From CAZJYI01 sp964550025 (GTDB lineage Bacteria > Verrucomicrobiota > Kiritimatiellia > UBA8416 > CAYOBW01): a DNA stretch of 64,000 nt. Shown in pieces: positions 50,674-58,827 of the stretch (position 1 is the stretch's first letter; each line of letters starts with the position of its first letter). The notes under the pieces are model-generated. The model did not search any database, was not told where the DNA came from, and worked only from the letters and a program-made list of their open reading frames with translations. The DNA is taken from positions 16,024 through 80,023 of the forward strand of contig CAZJYI010000036.1 in NCBI GenBank assembly GCA_964550025.1, read 5' to 3'. Position numbers and translations under genes: made by a program.

Positions 50674-51827
50674 GGCGTCACCTCCCTTTCGGCATCCGGG
50701 ACAGCGTCCCCCTCCCGTAGCACCACGCGGAACGTGGATCCCTTGTCCGGCTGGCTCTCGACCGTGACATCCCCGCCGTAGAGACCGGCCAGTCGTTTGA
50801 GGATGGAGAGCCCGAGACCGCTTCCGAGGATGTTGCGGGTTTTCGCGTTGCGGATCCGCACGAACTCGCCGAACAGTTTGGCCACATCCTCCGGCGTCAT
50901 CCCGATCCCCGTGTCGGCCACCGCAATCTCAACACCATCTTCGCAGGCGGCAAGCGTAACGTCGACGCGCCCGCCGTCGCGGTTGTACTTGACGGCGTTG
51001 GACACAAGGTTGTTGAAGATCATGTCGATCTCGCCGGTGTCGGCACGCAACGGGAACGTGTCCGGCCCGTGCAGCTTCAGCGAGATTCCGCGCTCCTGGG
51101 CCGCCGTCTCCACAAGTTCGAGGCTCTGCCGCGCCGCCGTCACGAGATCGACCGTTGTGAGATCGCGACGTTTCTGCCCCGACTCGATCCGGGTCATGTC
51201 GAGCAGGTCTTCGATCAGCTTGCGCATCTGCTCCAGGCGAACGAGGCTGCGCTCGACGGGTCGATCGTAGGCTGTCAGGTCGTCGCCCAACGTGTGGCTA
51301 CGCATGACGTGCAGGTAACCGGCCACCGCGCTGAGCGGGCTCTTCAACTCGTGTCCGAGCACCCGAATGAAATCGAAGCGAATTCGTTTTTTTTCCTCCT
51401 CCAGCTCACGCGCACGACGGGCCAGCATGATGCGGGAAGCCGCCTTGCGTATGGCATGCCGGAGGTCGGCCGGTGTGAACGGTTTCGGCAGGAAATCATA
51501 AGCCCCGCGCTTGGTAGCGGTAATGGCCGTCTCGATGGAAGCGTAAGCCGTGATCATGATGGTGAGCGTGTCGGCGCCCTGCTCGGTCACGTGGCGCAAC
51601 ACATCCAGCCCGTTGATGCCCGGCAGCTTGTAGTCCAGGAGCAGGATGTCCGGGGCGCCCCCCGCGACGCGCTCCAATGCCGCTTCACCGCTGGGCGCCG
51701 TCTCGACATCAAAAGCAACGGCACCTTCGACGTCGGGCACCTCCACGACATACTCACCCACTGCCCGCGTGATGCCGCTCAGCATCCCGGGCTCGTCATC
51801 CACAGCCAGTATTCTCAAGGTGGTCAT
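50670..51827 (-). CDS. Response-regulator receiver + histidine kinase (REC-HisKA-HATPase)
   Basis: 385 residues from the ATG at 51827. Residues about 1-130 form a receiver domain (LAVDDEPG, phospho-Asp in DILLLDYKLPG, Thr/Ala in MITAYAS, Lys in FLPKPF). A short coiled coil (RRARELEEEKKRI) leads to HisKA with the acceptor His in VLGHELKSPLSAV and the HATPase boxes NLVSNAVKYN, ADTGIGM and GSGLGLSI. No membrane or sensory domain is present. The N-terminal REC means that the kinase activity is set by phosphorylation from another kinase, most likely the H-cluster-like sensor kinase at 52330 directly or through the single receiver at 51926. It overlaps hydG by 4 bp. Confidence 0.88.
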   Translation of the reverse strand: MTTLRILAVDDEPGMLSGITRAVGEYVVEVPDVEGAVAFDVETAPSGEAALERVAGGAPDILLLDYKLPGINGLDVLRHVTEQGADTLTIMITAYASIETAITATKRGAYDFLPKPFTPADLRHAIRKAASRIMLARRARELEEEKKRIRFDFIRVLGHELKSPLSAVAGYLHVMRSHTLGDDLTAYDRPVERSLVRLEQMRKLIEDLLDMTRIESGQKRRDLTTVDLVTAARQSLELVETAAQERGISLKLHGPDTFPLRADTGEIDMIFNNLVSNAVKYNRDGGRVDVTLAACEDGVEIAVADTGIGMTPEDVAKLFGEFVRIRNAKTRNILGSGLGLSILKRLAGLYGGDVTVESQPDKGSTFRVVLREGDAVPDAEREVTP

Positions 51828-51866
51828 AGCTTTCACTCCGGCAACCCCGTAGTCGCGCTCCCCAAG

Positions 51867-51928
51867 TAGCGGAACGCGCCAAGCGTTCCGATCCCATTCA
51901 CCGTCGGAAGACTTGGCATCTTCCGCTA
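51867..51928. repeat. Double stem-loop element with complementary loops
   Basis: Outer arms TAGCGGAA (51867-51874) and TTCCGCTA (51921-51928) enclose two hairpins: GGAACG-CGCCAAG-CGTTCC and GGAAGA-CTTGGCA-TCTTCC. The loops GCCAAG and CTTGGC are exact complements and could kiss. It fills the 98-bp gap between the receiver gene and the REC-kinase gene, and overlaps the last three bases of the receiver gene. Confidence 0.65.
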
Positions 51929-52333
51929 TTCCCCTGCCAACAGGCGCTCCAGTTCCTGCAGAATCTGCTCGGGACGTATCGGCTTGGCCAGGAACGCATC
52001 GGCCTTGATCCATGAGCGCTCCTCCGCCGTAACCGTGCTGAACTCGATCCCCGTTTCGCTTGCGACCCCGGTAACGATAATGACCGGAAGATCCGGATAC
52101 CGCTTCTTGGCCTCGAAGCAGAGTACGAACCCGTCATCGTTCTCTTCCATCATCAGGTCGACGACCAGTGCGTCCGGCCGGTTCTCGGCCAGGACGCCTT
52201 CCGCTTCAACCCGCCCGCCCGCGGTCTGCACGCGGTAGCCCGCGTTTTCGAGAACGAGCTTCTGCTGCAGCAGGAAGTCCGGGTCGTCGTCCACGATCAA
52301 TACTGTTCCGGTGTTCGCTGAGTCCGCGTTCAT
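51926..52333 (-). CDS. Single-domain response regulator (CheY-like)
   Basis: 135 residues, receiver domain only: VLIVDDDPDF (acid pocket), ALVVDLMMEENDDG (phospho-Asp), IIVTGV, and the Lys in FLAKPIRPEQ. No output domain, so it probably passes phosphate between the two kinases of the operon or binds a target protein. Its ATG overlaps the stop of the H-cluster-like kinase gene (52330-52333), which implies stoichiometric production of sensor and receiver. Confidence 0.9.
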   Translation of the reverse strand: MNADSANTGTVLIVDDDPDFLLQQKLVLENAGYRVQTAGGRVEAEGVLAENRPDALVVDLMMEENDDGFVLCFEAKKRYPDLPVIIVTGVASETGIEFSTVTAEERSWIKADAFLAKPIRPEQILQELERLLAGE

Positions 52334-54330
52334 GGTTGAATCTCTTCCTTTCTTGGCAGTTCCACGGTGAAAGTCGTCCCCGTTGCGCCACGGGCCGGAT
52401 CGGCGTTGGATTCGACGCTGATATTGCCCTTGTGCATCTTGATGATGCCGTAAGTGACGGCGAGTCCAAGCCCTGTCCCTTTGCCGATCTGTTTCGTCGT
52501 GAAGAAGGGCTCGAAGATCTTCTTCAGGTTCTCCTCCGGTATCCCGATCCCCGTATCCGCCACGGCGATCGAAACATGCTCTCCCGTGTCGCGCGTTGTG
52601 ATCGTCACGGTTCCCCCGCCGGGCATCGCGGCCGCGGCGTTGCTGAGCAGGTTGGTGAGAACCTGCGCGAGCTGGTCACCGTCGACTTCGGCAACAGGGT
52701 CCTTCAAAGTATGCTTGACGACCAGTTCGATGGCCGGGTCCGTGACAATCGCTCGGCAGCTCCTGTCAATCAGTTCTCGCACATCGGTCGGCTGTCGCAG
52801 CACCTTGTTCTGCCGGGCGAAGTGCAGCAGGCCGGCAACGATCTTTTTGCAGCGGTCCGCCTGCTCGGCAATCATCGCCGCGTCGTCTCGCAGACGATCG
52901 TTGTCGCGCAGCTCGTCCAGCAGAAGATGCGCGTACATCAATACCACCCCCAGCGGGTTGTTGACCTCATGTGCAATACCGGCCGCGAGCTGCCCCATGC
53001 TGGCCAGCCGCTCGGATTGCATCAGGGCTTCCTGCGTGCTCGCGAGGGCCTTGTTGGAGGCAGCCAACTCGTTCACCGTCTCATTCAGACGGTCGATCGT
53101 GTAGGGCAGACACATTTCGCTTTCGGCCAGCCCCTTGTGGATCGCAACGGCGTGTTCGCGGCAGGTGTCGTAGCCGCAAGCGCCGCAGTTGAGCTCGTCC
53201 TCGGCCGCCAGCTTGCCCATGCGCTGCAGGATCGCATCAAGCGCGGCTTCGTCCGGTGTCTCGATTCTCTGGTCGAGCTGCCGGTACGCGCGGCTGAGAT
53301 CAAGACCGGGAAACCGCTCGATATGGCCGTTGTGCGCCGCCTCGTCGTAGTCGGCCACACGACCGCGCGCATAGTCGCTGACCAGTCGCAACCGCCGGAA
53401 CAGCGGCGCCGGCGTAACCATGCCGGCCCCCATGATACAACCGTCACAGGCCAGCACTTCGAGCAGCCGGGTGTCGAGGTCCCCGGACGCGAACTCCCTC
53501 ACGGCCACGCTGAAATGACCGCCTTCCGCCGCGACCACCTCGCGCGCCACGAGATCCTCCCGGATGTTGGCCGCCTGCAGCATCCCTCCCGATATCGGAA
53601 AGACCGCGCCGATGCGGCCGTGCGGCTCGTCGAAATCCGACGGCGTGACCTCGCTGTCGATCTCGCACTCAATCATGGCGCGAAGCTCGGCAAACGTAAG
53701 CACGGCATTGATTTCACCGACAAGGTCCTCATCGACGCCCTCGCATTTCTTGGCCGTGCACGGGCCGATGAACACCGTACGAACGTCCTCGCCGCGCAAA
53801 CGGCGAACATAGCGGGCCATGGCCACCATGGGAGATACGATCGGGGCCAGGCAATCCACGAGGGCCGGGAAGTACTTCTCGACATATAGGACCACGGCCG
53901 GACAGGTCGTCGCAATGTGTCGCGCACCGTTCCCGGCCAGCAGGTTGCGATATTCCCGCGCCACGAGGTCAGCGCCAAACGACACCTCTTGCACCCAGCG
54001 GAAGCCGAGCTTCCGCAACATGCCGACCAGCATGTCGGCCGGGATGTCGGTGAACTCGGCCGGAAAGCTCGGCGCGACCAGCGCCGCCACGGGCGCGTCC
54101 CGCCCGAGGAGCTTTCTGACACGCGGGATCGAATCGACAACCTGCTTCGCGTTCTGCGAACAGACCCGGACGCAGTTGCCACAACCGATGCAGCGCTCAT
54201 GCAACACGCGGGCCTGCCCCTCGATGATGCGAATGGCCTTTGCCGGGCACTCCCGGACGCACGTGTAGCACATCCGGCACCGCTCCGGCTCCGTCTGGAT
54301 CGTGTGTGGCATGTTGTCCGCTGGTTTCAT
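52330..54330 (-). CDS. [FeFe]-hydrogenase-like sensor histidine kinase (HydS-type)
   Basis: 666 residues; start at 54330. Order: two 4Fe-4S ferredoxin motifs (Cys 18/21/24/28 and 47/50/53/57), then an H-cluster-type domain (about 80-310), a further Fe-S motif NCGACGYDTC near 372, a coiled coil, HisKA (AAGIAHEVNNPLGV) and HATPase (NLLSNAAAAMPGGG, ADTGIGIPEEN, GKGTGLGLAV). The H-domain motifs are altered: TTCPAVV for TSCCPxW (the proton-relay Cys position is Thr), GPCTAKKCE for MPCxxKxxE, and ACDGCIMGAG, whose Cys spacing is one residue shorter than CxGGC. It is therefore probably a sensor of H2 or redox state, not a turnover enzyme. It sits directly after hydA and before a receiver gene. Confidence 0.9.
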   Translation of the reverse strand: MKPADNMPHTIQTEPERCRMCYTCVRECPAKAIRIIEGQARVLHERCIGCGNCVRVCSQNAKQVVDSIPRVRKLLGRDAPVAALVAPSFPAEFTDIPADMLVGMLRKLGFRWVQEVSFGADLVAREYRNLLAGNGARHIATTCPAVVLYVEKYFPALVDCLAPIVSPMVAMARYVRRLRGEDVRTVFIGPCTAKKCEGVDEDLVGEINAVLTFAELRAMIECEIDSEVTPSDFDEPHGRIGAVFPISGGMLQAANIREDLVAREVVAAEGGHFSVAVREFASGDLDTRLLEVLACDGCIMGAGMVTPAPLFRRLRLVSDYARGRVADYDEAAHNGHIERFPGLDLSRAYRQLDQRIETPDEAALDAILQRMGKLAAEDELNCGACGYDTCREHAVAIHKGLAESEMCLPYTIDRLNETVNELAASNKALASTQEALMQSERLASMGQLAAGIAHEVNNPLGVVLMYAHLLLDELRDNDRLRDDAAMIAEQADRCKKIVAGLLHFARQNKVLRQPTDVRELIDRSCRAIVTDPAIELVVKHTLKDPVAEVDGDQLAQVLTNLLSNAAAAMPGGGTVTITTRDTGEHVSIAVADTGIGIPEENLKKIFEPFFTTKQIGKGTGLGLAVTYGIIKMHKGNISVESNADPARGATGTTFTVELPRKEEIQP

Positions 54331-54378
54331 CGTGTCTTCTCTACTTAACCGCAGTGATTCAGCAGCCAATTGGGGGCG

Positions 54379-54405
54379 GCCACAAGAGGCACAAAACACA
54401 CAGAA
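54379..54405 (+). repeat. Nonanucleotide array, 3 units, GNCACAAAA family (left arm)
   Basis: Units GCCACAAGA, GGCACAAAA, CACACAGAA in the 249-bp gap between hydA and the sensor kinase gene. Same family as 2070-2096. Confidence 0.6.
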
Positions 54406-54497
54406 GCACTGTGGGAATCAACGGCGTCCCTGACCTTGAACGGCCCCACGAAATGCCTGGCCGCGTTCGGCCGAATCCATGCAGAGGACTCCCTTCA

Positions 54498-54524
54498 CTT
54501 TGTGACTTGTGTGCCCTATGTGGC
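54498..54524 (-). repeat. Nonanucleotide array, 3 units, inverted (right arm)
   Basis: Read on the minus strand: GCCACATAG, GGCACACAA, GTCACAAAG. With 54379-54405 it forms inverted flanks around a 92-bp core for which I see no gene. Confidence 0.6.
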
Positions 54525-54579
54525 TATTCCCCTTGAATGGCCTCGGCCGGGCCCTGCTCGTCCCTGCAGCCCCTCCCAT

Positions 54580-56301
54580 TCACTTCACCACCGCGCGTTC
54601 CGCGTACTCCGTATGCAGCAGCTCGTGGCTCTTGTGCCCGAGCGGTTCTCCGAGGAACTCCTCGTAAAGGCGCGCCACGGCGGCGTTCCGATGCGACGCG
54701 CGCACCGTCTCCTTCTTGTCGATCGCGTACAGACCTTTCAGTCGTGACCGCACCGCGGCCGCATCGCACTCGAAAGGCTGCCCACCGCCGCCGACGCACC
54801 CACCGGGACACGTCATCACCTCCACGAAATGCAGGTCCTTGCGCCCGTCGCGGATGTCGTCCAGCAGACGGCGCGCATTCCCGAGGCCGTTGGCCACGGC
54901 AACCCGAACCGTCTGACCGTTGATTTGCACCGAAGCTTCCTTGATCCCATCCATGCCGCGCACGTCCTGGACGATCAGGCCCTCCATCTCCGCGCCGGTC
55001 AGAAGGTAGTACGCCGAACGAATGGCCGCCTCCATGACACCGCCCGTGCCTCCGAAGAGCTTGCCCGCCGTGGTCCGCTCCCCAAAGGGCGTATCCGCCG
55101 TGTCAGGTACGAGGTCCGCCAGGTCGATGCCCCGTACGCGAATGAGACGAACAAGTTCCCGCGTAGTCAAAACGGCATCGACATCGGCAACGCGGTCATG
55201 CGTCATCTCGGGCCGCTTGGCCTCGAACTTCTTGGCCGTGCACGGCATGATGGACACGCTGAAGATCTTCTCCGGGTCCATACCCTCGCGCTCGGCATAG
55301 TAGTGCTTGATGACCGCCCCGAGCATCTGCTGCGGACTCTTGCAGCTCGACAGGTTGGGCAGGAAATCCGGGTAGAACTGCTCCACGAACTTGATCCAGC
55401 CGGGGGAACAGCTCGTCATCATCGGCAACCGTTCGCCGCTCTTGAGGCGCTCAACCAGCTCGGAGCCCTCTTCCATGATCGTGAGATCGGCCGAAAAGCT
55501 GGTATCGAACACCCGGTCGAAACCCAGCCGCCGAAGGGCCGCGACCATGGCCCCCGCCACATCCGTCCCGGTCTTGATGCCGAAGGCCTCGCCCACCGTT
55601 ACGGACACGGCCGGTGCATGCTGCACCACGACAAACCGCTCGGGATCATTGAGGGCGTCGGTTACTTCCTTCATGACGCTCTGCTCCCTGAGCGCGCCCG
55701 TCGGACAGACCTTGATGCACTGCCCGCAGAAGATGCAGCTACTCAAGTTGAGCCCCTCGTCGAAAGCCGTGCCGATGTGCGTCTTGCTCCCGCGACCGAT
55801 GAAATCGATCGCCGCCACGCCCTGGACCTCCTCGCAGACCCTGACGCAGCGCCCGCACAGGATGCACTTGTCAGGGTCGCGCTCGATCGCGGGACTCGAT
55901 ATGTCGATCGGACGGTGACCCTTCTCGCCCGTGAAACGTCGCTGGCGCACGCCGAGTTCCTCGGCCAGCTTGCGCAGCTCGCAGGTTGCGTTGCGCACGC
56001 AGTACAGGCAATCGTCGGGATGGTCGGCAAGCAAGAGCTCAACGATAGTCTTGCGCGCCTGCACGGCACGCGCCGAGTGTGTCTGCACTTTCATCCCGTC
56101 AGCCACCGGGTAGGCACAACTCGGCACAAGCCCGCGCGCGCCCTCGACCTCTACAGCGCACAGGCGGCACGCCCCCGTCGGCGTCAAACCCTCGACATGA
56201 CACAGCGTCGGAATCCGCACCCCTTCGCGCCGCAGAACGCCAAGGAGCATCTCGTTGCGGTTGGCCTCGACCTCTCGGCCATTGATCTCGATCGTTATCA
56301 T
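54580..56301 (-). CDS. hydA: NAD(P)H-linked [FeFe]-hydrogenase catalytic subunit HydA
   Basis: 573 residues. An N-terminal 2Fe-2S ferredoxin domain (Cys34/45/48/62), the His-Cys3 4Fe-4S motif (His94, Cys98/101/107), two 4Fe-4S motifs (146/149/152/156 and 189/192/195/199), the H-cluster domain (about 215-510) and the small-subunit-like tail ending SHELLHTEY. H-cluster motifs: TSCSPGW (296-302), MPCTAKKFE (Cys354) and MTCPGGCVGGGGQP (about 494-498). The first has Ser where many enzymes have a second Cys. Together with HydB and HydC it should evolve H2 from NADH, possibly with ferredoxin in electron confurcation. It starts 5 bp after hydB. Confidence 0.95.
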   Translation of the reverse strand: MITIEINGREVEANRNEMLLGVLRREGVRIPTLCHVEGLTPTGACRLCAVEVEGARGLVPSCAYPVADGMKVQTHSARAVQARKTIVELLLADHPDDCLYCVRNATCELRKLAEELGVRQRRFTGEKGHRPIDISSPAIERDPDKCILCGRCVRVCEEVQGVAAIDFIGRGSKTHIGTAFDEGLNLSSCIFCGQCIKVCPTGALREQSVMKEVTDALNDPERFVVVQHAPAVSVTVGEAFGIKTGTDVAGAMVAALRRLGFDRVFDTSFSADLTIMEEGSELVERLKSGERLPMMTSCSPGWIKFVEQFYPDFLPNLSSCKSPQQMLGAVIKHYYAEREGMDPEKIFSVSIMPCTAKKFEAKRPEMTHDRVADVDAVLTTRELVRLIRVRGIDLADLVPDTADTPFGERTTAGKLFGGTGGVMEAAIRSAYYLLTGAEMEGLIVQDVRGMDGIKEASVQINGQTVRVAVANGLGNARRLLDDIRDGRKDLHFVEVMTCPGGCVGGGGQPFECDAAAVRSRLKGLYAIDKKETVRASHRNAAVARLYEEFLGEPLGHKSHELLHTEYAERAVVK

Positions 56302-56306
56302 CGTCT

Positions 56307-58304
56307 CTACTCCTTGATAATGGCATCAAACCTGCAGGCGGCCAGGCAGGCGCCGCAGCCGATGCAAAGGTCGTCGACAATGTAGTGGGGACTCTTGACC
56401 GCACCCTTGACGGCACTCACAGGGCACTTGCGGACACAGGCTGTGCAGCCTACGCACTTCTCTTCATCAATGCTGTACGTCACCAACTCGGTGCACGCGC
56501 CCGCAGGGCAGCGGCGCTCGAAAACGTGTGCCTCGTACTCGTCGCGGAAGAAGCGCAACGTGCTCAGGACCGGGTTCGCGGCAGTTTGCCCGAGCCCGCA
56601 AAGGCTCGTGTCGCCGATGGTCCGCGCCAGCCGCTCCAGGTACATGACGCGGCGAAAACGCTCCAACGCCCCGGCGCCTTGCTCGCCCTTGCGGCTGCGC
56701 GTAATTCCCTCCAGCGTCTCCAGCATGCGGCGCGTGCCCTCCCGGCAGGGAATGCACTTGCCGCAACTCTCGCGCTGAATGAAATCCATGAAGAACTTGG
56801 CCACGTCGACCATGCACGTGTCTTCGTCCATTACGACCAATCCGCCGGATCCCATCATGGCGCCCACGGTCTTGAGAGACTCGTAGTCCACGTCGATGTC
56901 CAGGTGTTGCTCCGGAATGCAGCCGCCCGAGGGACCGCCGATCTGCACCGCCTTGTAGGCCTTGCCATCCGCGACGCCCCCTCCGATATCGAAGATGATG
57001 TCCCGCACCGAGGTCCCCATGGCGACCTCGACCAGGCCCGTACGCTCGATCTTCCCTGACAGCGCAAAGACCTTGGTGCCTTTGCTTGACTCAGTCCCGA
57101 TCGCGCGGAACGCGTCCGGTCCGCCGGCGACGATCCCGGGCAGGTTGGCGAGGGTTTCAACGTTGTTGATGATGGTCGGTTTGCCGAACAAGCCGGCCAC
57201 GGCCGGGAATGGCGGGCGGGGACGCGGCATGCCGCGCTTGCCCTCGATACTGTGAATGAGTGCGGTTTCCTCGCCACATACGAACGCCCCGGCGCCCATC
57301 TTGATCTTCACATCCAGGTTCATTCCGCTGTCCAGGATGTTGTACCCGAGCAGCCCGAAGGTCCGCGCCTGCTCGATGGCCAGGCGCAGCCGCTCGATGG
57401 CCAGGGGATATTCCGCGCGGATGTAGACATAGGCCTTCGTCGCCCCGATGGCGTAGGACGCCAGCGCGATCCCCTCCAGGAGGCGATGCGGGTCCCCTTC
57501 AATGACGGCACGGTCCATGAACGCGCCCGGATCCCCCTCGTCGGCGTTGCACACGAGGTACTTCTGGTCCGCGACCGTCTCCAGCGCGAATCTCCACTTC
57601 TTTCCCGTCGGGAAGCCGCCGCCGCCACGGCCGCGCAGGCCACTGTGCTCCACCATGCCGCAGACTTCGTCCGGGGTCCGGTTCTTGAGCATGTCGCCCA
57701 GCGCCGCGTAACCGCCGCAGGCGATGTACTCCTCGATGCTGGACGGGTCGACCAGGCCGCAATTCTCGAGTACCAGGCGCGTCTGCGGCTTGAAGAAGGG
57801 GTGATCCGCCAAGCGCGGCACGTCTTCCCACGCCACGAGAGGCCCGTCGTCCCCGTGCTGCCCGATCAGCCCCTCGCGCGGGACATCACCACCGGTCACA
57901 CTCTCCAGCAACGCGGACACCCTGTCAGGCGTGACCCGTTCGAACATCAGCCGCGACCGGCCAGGCACCTGGACCTCTATCAGCGGCTCGGCCGAGCACA
58001 GGCCAATGCAACCGGTGCGAATCACGTCGGCCTCGATGTCGCGTTCCTCGAGCCAGGCGTTGACGGCGTCAAACGTCACCTCCGCACCGGCCGCCAACCC
58101 GCAGGTACCGGCGCCGACGAAGACCGCCGGGCGCGGTAGCACGTCCCGACGCAGGCGCCGCACGCGCTTGTCCCGCATCTCGCGACAGGCGTCGTCCTTG
58201 TGGCAGATCGGGCCGGCCGTCAGGCAGGCGATCCTGTCCGGGCAGGGACGGTCGGCAGAGTCGCGACACTGGTCACAGCAGTTGTTTTGCAGCACGGCAG
58301 GCAT
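56307..58304 (-). CDS. hydB: Hydrogenase diaphorase subunit HydB (NuoF-like, with C-terminal ferredoxin)
   Basis: 665 residues; ATG at 58304 preceded by GGAGGAG. The N-terminus has a Cys-rich stretch (NNCCDQCRDSADRPCPDR), then a thioredoxin-like 2Fe-2S region (GTCGLAAGA, RTGCIGLCSAEPL). The NuoF core has the FMN/NADH motifs GRGGGGFPTGKKW, NADEGDPGAFMDR and CGEETALIHSIEG, and the 4Fe-4S site SCGKCIPCREG with a distal Cys in SLCGLGQ. The C-terminus adds two 4Fe-4S motifs (CVGCTACVRKCP, CIGCGACLAAC). It oxidises NADH via FMN and passes electrons to HydA. This architecture is that of bifurcating HydB/HndC. Confidence 0.94.
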   Translation of the reverse strand: MPAVLQNNCCDQCRDSADRPCPDRIACLTAGPICHKDDACREMRDKRVRRLRRDVLPRPAVFVGAGTCGLAAGAEVTFDAVNAWLEERDIEADVIRTGCIGLCSAEPLIEVQVPGRSRLMFERVTPDRVSALLESVTGGDVPREGLIGQHGDDGPLVAWEDVPRLADHPFFKPQTRLVLENCGLVDPSSIEEYIACGGYAALGDMLKNRTPDEVCGMVEHSGLRGRGGGGFPTGKKWRFALETVADQKYLVCNADEGDPGAFMDRAVIEGDPHRLLEGIALASYAIGATKAYVYIRAEYPLAIERLRLAIEQARTFGLLGYNILDSGMNLDVKIKMGAGAFVCGEETALIHSIEGKRGMPRPRPPFPAVAGLFGKPTIINNVETLANLPGIVAGGPDAFRAIGTESSKGTKVFALSGKIERTGLVEVAMGTSVRDIIFDIGGGVADGKAYKAVQIGGPSGGCIPEQHLDIDVDYESLKTVGAMMGSGGLVVMDEDTCMVDVAKFFMDFIQRESCGKCIPCREGTRRMLETLEGITRSRKGEQGAGALERFRRVMYLERLARTIGDTSLCGLGQTAANPVLSTLRFFRDEYEAHVFERRCPAGACTELVTYSIDEEKCVGCTACVRKCPVSAVKGAVKSPHYIVDDLCIGCGACLAACRFDAIIKE

Positions 58305-58305
58305 C

Positions 58306-58788
58306 CTAGTTCTCCTCCTCTGCGCGGTTGCGGTAGGCGTCGAGGATACCCGGCACGTCATCGGGCGCCAGGTTGGCGTGGAACGCGCCGTTGACGCTGA
58401 TCACGGGGGCCAGCCCGCAGGCGCCGATGCAGGCCACCACTTCCAGGCTGAACAAACCGTCACGCGTCGTCTGGTCGGCCTCGATGCTCAGTTCACGCTG
58501 CAGGCGGTCCATCACGGCGGCGGCCCCCTTCACGTGGCAGGCCGTACCCCGGCAGATCTGGATGTGGAACTTGCCCAGGGGCTCGAAGCGGAACTGGTTG
58601 TAGAAGGTGGCCACGCCGTAGATCTTGCTGGCCGGCAGGCCGAGACGCCGGCCCACGTCCACGATCGCTTCCCGTGACAGGTATCCCTCCGCTTCCTGCA
58701 GCTCCTGCAGGATCGGAATCAGCGCGTCGCGACCGACCGCTTCCTGCGCGGTTTTCGGCATGTCCAGTGTTGTCTCGGTTGTGTTCAC
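58306..58788 (-). CDS. hydC: Hydrogenase 2Fe-2S subunit HydC (NuoE-like)
   Basis: 160 residues. Helical N-terminal NuoE domain (LIPILQELQEAEGYLSREAI, GLPASKIYGVATFYNQFRF), then a thioredoxin-like 2Fe-2S domain with ligands in ICRGTACHVKGA and VACIGACGLAP. It partners HydB in the NADH-oxidising module. The stop codon is one base before the hydB start, so the pair is translationally coupled. It lies 39 bp after rex. Confidence 0.94.
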   Translation of the reverse strand: MNTTETTLDMPKTAQEAVGRDALIPILQELQEAEGYLSREAIVDVGRRLGLPASKIYGVATFYNQFRFEPLGKFHIQICRGTACHVKGAAAVMDRLQRELSIEADQTTRDGLFSLEVVACIGACGLAPVISVNGAFHANLAPDDVPGILDAYRNRAEEEN

Positions 58789-58827
58789 TCCATCACTCCC
58801 TGTTGTCTAGGACAGCTCGAACGCCGT

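Noticed and set aside
50670..51827. NtrC-type activator gene
   Set aside because: After the receiver come HisKA and HATPase boxes, with no AAA+ or DNA-binding domain.
52330..54330. A second catalytic hydrogenase
   Set aside because: The proton-relay Cys position is Thr, the third motif is one residue short and the protein continues into a histidine kinase, so a sensory role fits better.
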